A stretch of 64,000 nt of DNA, taken from Castanea sativa (taxonomy: Eukaryota; Streptophyta; Magnoliopsida; Fagales; Fagaceae). The notes beneath the pieces are model-generated. The model was not told the DNA's origin. It saw nothing but the letters and a program-made list of their open reading frames with translations, and searched no databases. Position numbers and translations under genes: made by a program. Positions 46,025-56,682 of this stretch are shown here, one piece after another. The stretch covers positions 65,921,257-65,985,256 of the forward strand of contig NC_134023.1 of the NCBI RefSeq assembly GCF_040712315.1. Direction: 5' to 3'. Numbering within the stretch: the stretch's first letter is position 1; the number at the start of each line of letters is the position of its first letter.

Positions 46025-47880
46025 TTTGAGTAATCTTAAAATTTTGACTTTTACTGCTACAACACCGTTTGAAAGCCTCTCACTATCAATAAAAATAAAT
46101 AAACTGCTTAAATTGCAATCAAAAGACTTGCCTGCTGTACAGAGAAAGAGGAAAAGAAAGAGATCGATGGAATTAAACAAAAAAATTCCCTTCACTCCAT
46201 CGTTTCAACTTCATCTTAGCTGCTGCTCTAATCGTTCTCAACCCCATCCCTTCTCTGCTCTGTTAGTTGTCTGCCCCCATCCCTTCTCTTCAACGGTGTA
46301 TTCTGAAGGTACGCACTGATTCGAATTTGAATTAAAACCTGGCTGTTTATTCTCTTTCTTTGGATGCTTTGGTCTCCAATTATAATCTCTGTTTTACATG
46401 TTTTAATAACATTAGGAAAGTTGCCCTTAATTAACGTTTTATGCTTTCAAATCTGAAAGTTTAGTGTACAATTATTGAAAGCTTAGTTATTTGGGTTACG
46501 TTAGGTTTTGATTTGTTTTTTTAGTTTCTCTCAAATTTGTCTTTCTCAATTTAATTTACAATAAGCCTATTAAATTATATTTGCTTTTGTTATGTTTTAT
46601 AGATTGCTACAATTGAATTTTTTTTTTTTTTTTTTTTTTTTTTGGGTTTTCACTGTAAAGAAACAGAATGCTTATTAGGTTTCAGGTTCATTAAAACACT
46701 GATTTCAAGTTTCTCAATATAAAAAAACTAATCGGTTCAGAATTCTGATGTGACTATTTTTATTCAGTATTTTCGGTAATGGGTTTGTGTTGAATTTATC
46801 TCTTTTGGATTTAAATCATTCAATTTCTTTTTCAGCTGAGATGATGTGGAATCTTTCTACAATCTATAACCTCTAATTTCATCAAAGCAGAAGTAGAGTT
46901 AAAGGTATTAATTTCTTTTCCTAATATTCTCTTCAATTATGGTTTGTTGTCAGTTTAGAAATTTTGACTCATAACTCTTTTCCTCCCTATAAGTGGAAAC
47001 ACCCACCAAATGAGATCCTACATGAGTTTTAATGGTTAGTAATCCTTTAAAATCATTTCACTTTAATTGTCGAGTTTTGTTTTCCCTCTTACCTGTTCTA
47101 TTATTTGTAAGGGGGATTGAAATTATTGGATTTTGAAATCTGAAATTATAATGTTCTTTATAGGAAACTTTTTGGATGATGTATAGTTTGTCTTCTTTTC
47201 TTGGTTTTGATGGAATTAGATTTTTGTAGTCTAAGTCTAAAGATAACCTGGAATTTTTTTTTTTTTGGTGGTGTGGAATTACAGACTTTTTTAGGCAAAG
47301 TACATATATTTATGGAAGTTAGCGCAATCTCCAGTTATGGCTATAACTCCTACGTTGTTGGCAGTAAACTTTGGACTGTTTTCAATTGACAAGTATACGT
47401 ATTGATTGTGATTTTCATGTTGCAGAATGATTAATAGATTTGAAAAAAACAAAAAAGAAAACAGAAAAAGATGAGTCGGAGCCACTGAGAGGAGGAAAAA
47501 ATCTTTAAAATTGCTTCAAAATTGCTGCATTTGGATGATTTAATAGTTATATAGGCATGGCTTTTTGCATAAATTTGTGGTGTTCTTTTGTTGCTTTTAA
47601 GTGTTTGACATTTGAGTTTTTTTGAGTAAATGATCTATTCGTTTTTTCTCCTGTGTATGTGTTTCTAAATGTGCTGTGTGTCCCAATCTTTGATATTAAA
47701 TCAGTTTTATATATGTTCATGATTATTGATATGCAGATTATTTACAGCTTTAAGTTAAAAGACCTGCACGATACATCATTTTAGTAATCTTAAAATTTTG
47801 ACTTTTACTGCTACAACACAGTTTGAAAGCCTCTTACTAAAAAAAAAACCCACTAAAATTACAATCAAATGCTTGCTGAA
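46025..47880. repeat. Direct repeat inside the Helitron
   Basis: TAATCTTAAAATTTTGACTT plus the following TTACTGCTACAACAC segment (about 85 bases) occurs at about 46031 and again at about 47783, diverging after AGCCTCT. Confidence 0.8.
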
Positions 47881-47940
47881 CATTGAATTTACATTTTAAA
47901 ACAGAGTAGTCTTGGTCTTATGAGCGTTCGACATTACAAG

Positions 47941-47973
<33 letters not shown>

Positions 47974-48680
47974 TGCTTCTAACCAAATTCTTAACATGCA
48001 TGTTTTTGCTGCATATTTCAAAATTTTAAAAAGTGAAAGATACGGAGTTGTAGATATAAAGGTAAGGAGCCAAATTGATTCAATAATGCCCCCCTGTTAT
48101 AATATTAACAGTTAAGCTGATGGTTTATTAAAATGTCTCATGTTATGCCACGTAGGATAAATACCCACTTAAACTTATACCACATGTACAGTTAAAAAAG
48201 AGAAAACACGTTATTCCGCTTAATGTAACAGTAAGTTAACAGGTATTTCCTATTAGCGTAGGTAGCAGAGAGTATTTTTGGAAATGGTTATTTTGAATTC
48301 GTGTCTTTTGGAAATCCTAATTCTGATATGTGATTATTATTATTAAATCTTTTTTTTTGTCAATGGGTATCTTTGATCATTTGGTTTTTGTTAAATTTTT
48401 TATTCAAAATCTTGGTTTCTTTGTATATGCTTAACTTTTTGGTAGGGCTTCCAAATTTCCATAGACATTGATTTCACATCTAACATTGAAAATTTCATTG
48501 CAATGTGGCAACTGTGGAATGACAATGGTTAAACACAAATGCGAATGTGGATTTAGCCCTTTAGATTTTTTTTCTTTTTTAATTGCTTGATGCAATTATT
48601 TCCCACCCCCATATTTATGATGCTTTGATATTGAGTATTTTTTCCTGTTATCTGTTATTAATTTTTCAATATGCCTAGAT

Positions 48681-48840
48681 AGCAAAGAGTAGATGAGAGA
48701 ATCAAAGGAGTGTTCAACAAAAGTTACTAGAAGATCTAGGAAGCAAAAAACTCATTCCAAAGCAAAGAGTAGATGAGAGAATCAAAAGCATGTCCAACAA
48801 AAGTTACTAGAAGATCTAGGAAGCAAAAAACTCATTCCAA
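48681..48840. repeat. 80 bp tandem duplication inside the Helitron
   Basis: Two adjacent units (48681-48760 and 48761-48840) starting AGCAAAGAGTAGATGAGAGA, differing at only a few positions (AAGGAGTGTTC versus AAAGCATGTCC). Recent duplication. Confidence 0.95.
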
Positions 48841-49489
48841 GTTCGCTGTATTGGACAAGGGAACCAAAATCTGTTCTAATTTAAAAAGAGATCGGTGACT
48901 CAAATATGTTGGCGCCACACACCAAATTCGAGATAAGGTTCTGAAGGATGGCTAGAAGAAGAACAAAAAGACTATATCTAGGTAATACTAACCGTTATGC
49001 TTGCATCTGAATTGGTTATGAATAAATAGTTTAGAAAAAGCTATAATTTTCTTGTATATATATATATTTTATAAACCTGCGTGGTTCTATCATCTGTTAC
49101 TTTGATTTGGAAACCTAATCCTATTGATACAGTTTACTAATACATTTGACTACATTTGTTTCTCCTAAGTTAAGTGGTTATGTTTGAAAAAGTATGAAGG
49201 ATTTGTCACTTTGTTAAAACTGTGAAATTTAAAAGTATAATGTTATTTACTTTTACGTTTTGATAGAGATTTATTTGTTAAAATATTTTTAATTGTTCAT
49301 TTGATTGTTTACAATGCTCGGTTTTAGAGTTTTTTAAAATTGTATTCCATTCTTAAAATTAGATTGGCAATCTGTTTGGTGCTAAGAATTAAAAAGTAAA
49401 ACAAAGGTAACCAGTTCTCAAGTTCGTTTCATCGTACCCTTTTGTTATTTACTTTATTTTTTGTTTACTTTCAGATTATGAGAGATTTA

Positions 49490-49629
49490 GGGACTGTTTG
49501 TTACACAATCTCAAACTCACATTTTTACATTTTAAACAACGTTACACACATTTCCACACACTTTTTCACCCACACAAATTTCAAAAAACTACAAAAATCT
49601 CATCTCAAACTACTCTACTAAACACCCCC
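49490..49629. mobile_element. 140 bp Harbinger-like MITE inside the Helitron
   Basis: Flanked by TTA (49487-49489 and 49630-49632); ends GGGACTGTTTGTTAC and complement GGGGGTGTTTAGTAG, with matching CTCAAAC / GTTTGAGA segments. Non-coding. Confidence 0.75.
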
Positions 49630-49929
49630 TTAATATTCTATATTTAGGTTATGGTTTTATAATTGTTGGAGGATTTGTTTTAGTTTATTTATACCATCCT
49701 TTTCATTAAATTTTCGGTTTTGTCATAGGATATTCCGAGTATCCTAAGACTTATATCAACATGAAATTCAAGTGATGTAATATTTGTGATTCCAGTTTTG
49801 AACTCAGTTGTAATTTAACCTAATTTTGTTTGCTTAATTGTAGTTATGGTTAGGGGGTTTTTAGGTAGATCTTGCTTACATCTCAATGTGTTAATGTCAT
49901 TCTTGCCATCTTATCATTTTTCTGTGTCT

Positions 49930-50630
49930 TTGTTCAATTGAAGAAAATTGGAGTGCAATATGGTATTAGACAAAAAACAACTGACTGCCATGAACAAGGA
50001 AAATTGGAGTTCAGTTGGTGTTTGATTGAATTGCATCTATTATTTTGTAAATTTTACAAACTCAAAGGAGGAGGGAACTGAACCTGCAATTAGAATTCAA
50101 CTCCATCCAAACTGAACAAATATGATTACCACACAAACATTCATTTTAAACTCTCTTTTTTTCTTCTTTTCTTTTCTTTTTTCTCTTTTGATGTTTGTGT
50201 AGGTGATTTTGCAGAATTGCCTGCATTTAAGTATATCTTACATGCCCACATTGCCTATCATAAACCAAGAACCCATGCTACAAATCAATAAATGCTATGA
50301 ACAAAATGTTAATGTTGTTCTAGATGTAAGTAGAGCATTGTATAGACGTAAATACTTCATATATTCTATTTTTATTACAAATAGATCAAATCAGTTGATG
50401 TTTGTTTTGTATTGCATTTATGATTTTGTAATTTTTATAGAAAAGTAGGAGGTTAACTGCATTTAAAATTCTTCTCCGTCAAACAGAATAGTTATGATTA
50501 CTACATAATCATTCATTTTAAACTCTCTCATTTTCTGTTTTTGTGGAGGTCATTTTGTAGATTTGCATGCCGATATTGCCTATCATGGACCAAGAACCCA
50601 CAATATACGATATGGATTAGGTTTGGATCA
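49930..50630. repeat. Two diverged copies of a roughly 400 bp unit in the Helitron
   Basis: Shared landmarks: TTGGTGTTTGATTGAATTGC (50016) and TTGATGTTTGTTTTGTATTGC (50395); CATTCATTTTAAACTCTCT (50139 and 50510); TTGCCTATCATAAACCAAGA (50251) and TTGCCTATCATGGACCAAGA (50576). No coding meaning was found. Confidence 0.75.
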
Positions 50631-51117
50631 AATACCCCTTTTCCACAAGTCTGCAGACCATGCTAAGATCATTGCTTATGTTGTTTTATACGATTTTTTT
50701 AATTTTAAAATTTAAAATTAATTTATTTTTAAACTAAATTCATTTTCTTTATACTCTCTGTAGTTATATTGTAAATAAATAAATTAATGTTGTAAATATT
50801 ATTGTTCTTTAGATAGTATAGCTATAATTGAGATACAAAATTTAATCGGTCTATAAAATGAATAGATGTACTACATTACCCGGATATATTTTAATGTATT
50901 ATATTGTATTGTTATGTCAAGTTGATGGAATTTTAAATATGTACAATGTTCCCGCGCATTGTGAGTTAAATGCTAGTTTTTATAAGTTTACAAACCCAGA
51001 TGGAATTGGTATTGGGTGTCTTGGGTTGTAAAATAGTCACTAGAGAGTGTTTACACCCCAATACTAGTGCTCTTACTGTTCATGGGTTGTAAAGAAAAAA
51101 ATAATTTTTTAATCTTA

Positions 51118-51910
51118 GGTGGCGTTTGGTATAGGGTAATGTTTTAGGATTCCCAGGAATGTTTAAAGATTCCCATGTTTGGTTGCAAATTACACTAGGG
51201 AATCAGATGCCAGTGGAATCCTTAAACCCCTCTTAGTAGGAATGTGGATTCCCTTTAAAACAGGTGGGAATCCAGATTCTCAAACTTAAAAGAAATTGTA
51301 TTTTTTATAAATTGACAATTTTAACCCTTTTTGCTTATCATTTAAGCAATTAAGATAAACTATAAAACAAATTATCAATATCTTCTCTCTTGTCTTTATC
51401 TTTTCCCGCCAAAACAACATAAACAGGATAAATAACTCTGCTAATAGTTATTTTTGTATTATTCTTGTCATTTTGAAATGTTAGATCACAATTTTAATGA
51501 ATGTGTTGCTAATTGATAGTTTATATAATGTTTTTTATCTATCTATTTAGAGTAAGATATTTTTTTAAAGGACTAATTAATAGTTTATATATATATTTTC
51601 ATTATTTATTTAAAGGAAGATATTTTTTTAATGGGCTTGGTACTTCACATTCAAATCTAAGGACAAAATGGAAAAAACAAATAATTCATTTAAGATTCCT
51701 GGGAATATACCAAACATTATCATCTCACATTCTTGGAAATACACCAAACATTATCATCTCACATTCCTGGGAATCTTCCAATGAAACCAAACATAGGAAT
51801 AACTACATTCCTAGGAATAGCTACATTCCTAGGAATGTGATTCCTAGGAATCACATTCTTGGGAATCTAGATGCCAGGAGTAATGTGGATTCCCCGTACC
51901 AAACGCCACA
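51118..51910. mobile_element. PIF/Harbinger-like MITE with internal subrepeats
   Basis: TTA duplication at 51115-51117 and 51911-51913; ends GGTGGCGTTTGGTA and complement TGTGGCGTTTGGTA. The empty site is visible in the foldback MITE at 42600 (TTTTTTAATCTTGTGGTTG). Inside, CATTCC(T/C)(A/G)GGAAT-type motifs recur many times on the right side, and ACCAAACATTATCATCTCAC twice. 793 bp, non-coding. Confidence 0.87.
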
Positions 51911-51955
51911 TTATGGTAATGGGTAAAGAGAAAAAAAAGAGTGGGAGGAAAGAGA

Positions 51956-52177
51956 GAGTCCAAATCTTCTGTCTCACTTTTTCTGTTCCACTCTATATTC
52001 CACCAATAAAAACTTGTCACGTATTCACTTAATTAATTAAATACTACTATTAATTAATAATGGTAGCATTAATAAGTCAATAATGATAGTATTTAATTAC
52101 TTAGATGAACACGTGGCAAGTTTTTATAGGTGGAGTATAGAGTGGAGCAGGAAAAGTGGGACAGAAGATTTGAACTC
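51956..52177. mobile_element. 222 bp inverted-repeat MITE
   Basis: Long inverted ends GAGTCCAAATCTTCTGTCTC and complement GAGTTCAAATCTTCTGTCCC continue for about 60 bases. A one-arm copy sits at 2425-2541. It lies in the right part of the foldback MITE. Confidence 0.75.
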
Positions 52178-52339
52178 GGAATGAGATAGAATAGTATTTT
52201 TTATTATTTTATTAGGTAATTTATATTATTTTATCTTAGTTATATGTAAAAATAAGAACTAAAATGTTGAGTGAGTTGTAAAATAACTTAGTAAAATAGA
52301 TAAAGTAGTGTTTAAGAATATTAGTACCCTAACCAAGCT

Positions 52340-52576
52340 TTGTCTATTACAAATCTACCATTGACAACTAGATGAAAAATACACGGTTTAAGACACGTGT
52401 GGCTGTGTTCAAATTGTAAAAGAAAATAATGATAGAGCCTGAGCCAAAGCTAAAGCCAACAGGTTCAATTGTGCGTTTGGTCATTGGTGTGGTGTGATTG
52501 AGACACTATAGGCTATTTGGTTAATGCTTTTAAACAACGGTTTTTAGTGTTTAAACACTGAAATTGTTGTTCAGAA

Positions 52577-52613
<37 letters not shown>

Positions 52614-54110
52614 CTGTTTGGTTGGGTATTTTTGTTAAGTGTTATTTGAGTTATGTTGTTCAAAAGATGGTTTTTAAACACTGCTTTTTGAAATTACTTG
52701 AGACCTGTTTTTGAGTTTCAAACAACGCTTGCAATGGCACTACTGTAAATATTTTGAATCCCATGAGTCTCACATTAATGTGACAAAACCCTTTCTCTCT
52801 CCTCTTTTTCTCTTCAGACCTGCCTTAGCCCTCTTTTTCAACACACAATAAAATGATTTTCTTTTCTCTCCTCAAATAATAAATATTATTTTGTATTGGT
52901 TGTTAGTTTTTTTAAAAATCAAACACACACATACTAAACACATTTTATGTTTTTCAAACATCGAAACATGTTATTTGAAACATAATATCAAATACAATTT
53001 TTGCTTTATGAACACTAAAAATATGTGTTCCTACAAAAAATTTTAAACCACAATTTTTACATAATTTTAAATAACGATACATCATTTTAAATAACGATGT
53101 TTGAAATCTGCTACCAAGCAGCCCTCGTTGACTTGTATTTTTATATTTCCTTTTGAGAGATTGGAAAGGCATGAAAAGACATAACAATTAAATCAATAAA
53201 AAATTACAAATTAAAAATTTATTATGTTTTAAAAAATCAAATTCATAAAGTTTTGATACCAAAAAATTCTAAGATCGCATAATAAAGCACCTAAATGTTA
53301 ATGTGGTAGTGTATAAGTTGTAGAAAAAAGTAATGGGTAATGTAAAAGTGACATGCAACTAATTACAATCTGCTACGTAAAATTATTGCGATAATAGTTA
53401 TGACTTTTTATGTGATACTAAAATTACTCTTTAATACTATTATTATGAAAAATATAAAAAAATTATCAAAAAAATCAATTAGACTTTATTGAGCATTTTT
53501 ATGTAACGACACATGCTAAAATAATCCAAACCACGTCATTTGAAATATCAAAATCTTCACCATTTGTGTCACAGTGCCTGTGGTCGGTAGAAATCTATTC
53601 ATATGCACATATTATGTATGCACAAACAAATAATATATATGTGTGTATTACTTAAAAATTATTCTAGACTTTAAAATTATACTCACGTGAATATTAAGTA
53701 CTATTATAATATCCAAATACTAATAGATAGCTAAAATATTCATTATATTTTGTTATTTTGTAAAGTTTATTTTTTATAAGGTAAAATATAATTAACTCTT
53801 CAAAGTTTTACTCCAATTCTAGTCAGGTTAAAGATATTTTTAAATTAACAAACTTGGTTCTTAAATCCAACTTAGTTCTTAAATCATTACTCATTTTTCT
53901 CTTCTTTCTTAGGGTGATTAGGGATCGAGTTAGTCAGTCTTAAAATATTTTGTATGCAACTCACATTAACCCAAATTTCGGGGTGTTGACTGAATTTTAC
54001 CCTTTTTATAAATGAATAATACATGTTCAAATATTTTATATAGTCACATTACACTTATGATTATTAGCAAGAGTAAAATTTAGGAGTAGGTTGAAATACA
54101 TTAAGTTTCC
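52340..54110. other. AT-rich spacer, with a probable transposon at about 52511-53124
   Basis: GGCTATTTGGTTAATGCTTT on the left and complement GGGCTGCTTGGTAGCAGATT on the right, with further TTTAAACA / TTTAAATAACG similarity, suggest a non-autonomous DNA element holding a poly-A run at about 52579-52610. The rest has no recognisable feature. Confidence 0.45.
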
Positions 54111-55095
54111 AACGTATCTATGCTATTTCTTATCAACCCGTGACCCCTTTTCTTCTTTTATCAGTTGGGTCCATTTGTCATTGGTCTTCCTGGTGACATG
54201 ACTGAAGGCTGAAGCAGCCTGGTCATTTCTTCTCGAAGGAACGTGATCTCTGCACTTGGTTTCATATTTTCTTTTCTTAAAATTAAAAATTAAAAAGTAA
54301 TATTTAGTTTATTTTTGTTATTAATTATTAATTTATTATATTTTTTAATATTATTTATATGTGTATTATTTCAGTTAATTTTTTATCTAATTTTAGTAAA
54401 AAATTTCAATTTTAATAAAATAAACCAATTTAAAATAAACCTAAATTAGTTAGAAGTTCCAAAATTAAATTAAATTTATATAAAAGAAGGGCCTAAGGCC
54501 TATGTTCACACGGTGTTCAAGGCTTATGAATAAAGCTATATAGGTTGTTTCTCAAAAAAAAAAAAAAAAACTATATAAGTTCAACGATCAGTGCTGTCAC
54601 ACACTGCCACTAAAGGACGAGATTGTGTTAAATGTTTCAACTTTGAAAGCAAAATATGCAGAGCACATGCGTCTGCCATATATCAGCTTAAAGTCATTGC
54701 AGTATAATTAATGACAAAAGACGGGGGACCTTGGAAAATTATTAGGTAGTTTCAATATATTATAAATGTGTATTTTTTTCCCACATATGAATTATGGGTC
54801 TTATTATGAATTTAATTTGTGAAACTTATCATTTATGTGAGAGAAGAAAGTACGCATTTATGATACTTCGGAAGTACACAATAATTTCCCTCATTGTTTG
54901 GGAGTAGTATAATACAATTAATTTTAAGTGATTTGGGTATTAAGCTTAATTAAGTGAATGCAAAGTTGCAATTTGCAGACACTCTGGTCCTCTGGACTCC
55001 GTTATACTGCAGTCGTTTATATTAAAGCGTATTTGTACGACAAGTCGTCTTGGTTAGGTGTTGTAAACTGTAACGATCATTTTGATTGGATATTC
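54111..55095. repeat. Further copy of the NLR-unit spacer
   Basis: 54115-54270 parallels 43695-43930 and 12560-12610. 54490-54720 parallels 17780-17880 and 43960-44030 and supplies an empty site for the copia array (GTCACACACTGCCACTAAA). 54960-55090 is a truncated copy of the upstream LTR-like block. No NLR follows within the window. Confidence 0.75.
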
Positions 55096-56155
55096 TGGGG
55101 ATGTAAGAGCATCAGCAGTGAGTGTGGTATATGCCAAATGTAAGGTGCATTTGGCATTTAGACTCAAAAACTGCTCAACAATGAAAATGGCAAATTGGAA
55201 AAGGCCAAATTTTTTTTGCCATATAGCTACAGTACCATTGTAAATGTAAGATGGTACTGTAACTAAATGGGATAAAAAAATATAATTCTTTAATGCTCTC
55301 CTCCTGTTTATTTACCCGAAAATTTCTCTCTCCTCTCTCATTCTTTCTCTTTTTTTTTCTCTCTCTTCCTTCTCTCTTTCTCATAGTCGGTTAAAGATAT
55401 AGAGTATCCATACAAAGAACCGGATAAACATTGTCATAGTTTTCAAGCTGTGTGGTTTAAATCACATTCAAATTGATCAGAATACTCACCTTCAATCATG
55501 CAATCTATTGTCTACCCTGCAATCTATTATATTTAGTATATTGCTACTACAAATTGACCCCTCAAATAATAATTCCTAGCTACGCTCCTGGTTACCCAAT
55601 ATTAGTGATTGATTGCATTAACCAAGGACCATTCATAACATGATTAAGAAACTACTTGTACTTAGAACTTGATTAACAAGGGTTAAAAATTTAACCAACT
55701 CACACTTTAAGAATTAAAAGTATAGTTTAGCAAATAAATTTCTTACGGTCAATGTATGTCTAAAAATTAAGAGAAACATGAAATGACAAGTGTGGAAAAA
55801 GAAAAGCATAGTTTGGACTTTGGATAATCATCGCATCAATGTATATCTAACATTGTTGTTTTTATTTTATTTTTATGGAAGTATATCTTTTTTTTATGGA
55901 AGTATGTCTAACATTGTTTTACACAAACAAATACATGTTGAGTGCATCTTGGAATAATGTTCGTCACCTTCCGTTGTTTCCTTTCTCGTGGTCCGCTCCA
56001 TACGTTTGATTTAATGACGTAAATTTATGTATTTTACTGAGCGGAAGGGATTATATGTTATGAAATTCAAATAGATATTTCCACCAAAAAATATAAATTC
56101 AAATAGATATAAATACTAGTCAAATCACGTGCCCCATTTTTTTATGGGAAGTTGC
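55096..56155. other. Spacer left of the gypsy element
   Basis: About 55103-55330 begins AAGAGCATCAGCAGTG and contains ACAGTACCATTGTAAATGTA, typical of small MITEs; a CT-rich tract lies at 55325-55382. No gene seen to 56150. Confidence 0.45.
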
Positions 56156-56618
56156 TGATGGGACTGACGAAGTGAAACATAGACGAGGTGGCCTCACGGA
56201 CGAACCTAACCCGTTATCGTCATCATCAGAGGAAGAGTTAAGGCCATTGAATGCTGCCTCAACCGTTACAAGACCAGCTGGACGAACCAACGGGAAGGCA
56301 TTAACACCCATTACTCCCCTGAAGATGTTATCAGAAGAGGCATTAATGCCCCAACGGATACAATCCCCAAGGGTATATAAAACCCTCTCAACACCAAAAC
56401 AAGGTACACACAAAAGAACTACATCACAAATTTAACTACTTTTATTCCTGATATTTCAACAACTGTCTTTTTCCGTACTGACTTTATCATCGGAGGTGTT
56501 GTGGCAGGCACCACACCGGTGACCACTTGAGTAAATTCCTGCTCCCGCAGGTTCGTCAGAGTACTTACAGGAGCCATCTGGACGAATCCCAGCAAATCAA
56601 CGAGATATTGCTTCATCA
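56156..56618 (+). repeat. 5' LTR of the Tat element
   Basis: Ends TGATG...CATCA (5 bp inverted), two bases before the primer-binding site. TATA-like TATATAAAA at 56374-56382. The candidate 5 bp target sequence is GTTGC (56151-56155); it cannot be checked because the other end is outside. The left boundary rests on the inverted ends and the base-composition change. Confidence 0.6.
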
Positions 56619-56621
56619 GTT

Positions 56622-56639
56622 TGGCGCCGTCTGTGGGAA
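56622..56639 (+). other. Primer-binding site
   Basis: TGGCGCCGTCTGTGGGAA directly after the LTR; TGGCGCC is the usual start of tRNA-primed sites in plant gypsy elements. The exact tRNA is not assigned. Confidence 0.8.
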
Positions 56640-56682
56640 CGACTTTCTCATACAACAAGAACACAGTTCCTACCAGCTCCAG

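Larger units (their letters stand above)
44496..50976 (+). mobile_element. Helitron-like element, non-autonomous
   Basis: The 5' end is TCTAATCTAATACTATATAT (a second TC lies at 44501) and the 3' end CCCGCGCATTGTGAGTTAAA TGCTAG, a weakened hairpin followed by CTAG at 50973-50976. Insertion lies between A and T with no duplication. The host sequence is the foldback MITE, whose uninterrupted text at 42500-42560 (complement) reads GGTTGCAAATCTTTTTAAG across the site. About 6.5 kb, no Rep/helicase frame. A pyrimidine-rich segment near 44690-44870 followed by T-rich intron-like sequence hints at a captured gene 5' end, but no protein is recognised. Confidence 0.75.

Noticed and set aside
45526..46319. 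Frames of 90 and 107 residues in the Helitron
   Set aside because: No recognisable domain and no conserved frame in the internal repeat copies; could be captured pieces but unsupported.
51513..51926. 137-residue frame
   Set aside because: Made of the repeated CATTCCTAGGAAT-type motifs of a MITE; repetitive IPRN peptide without a domain.
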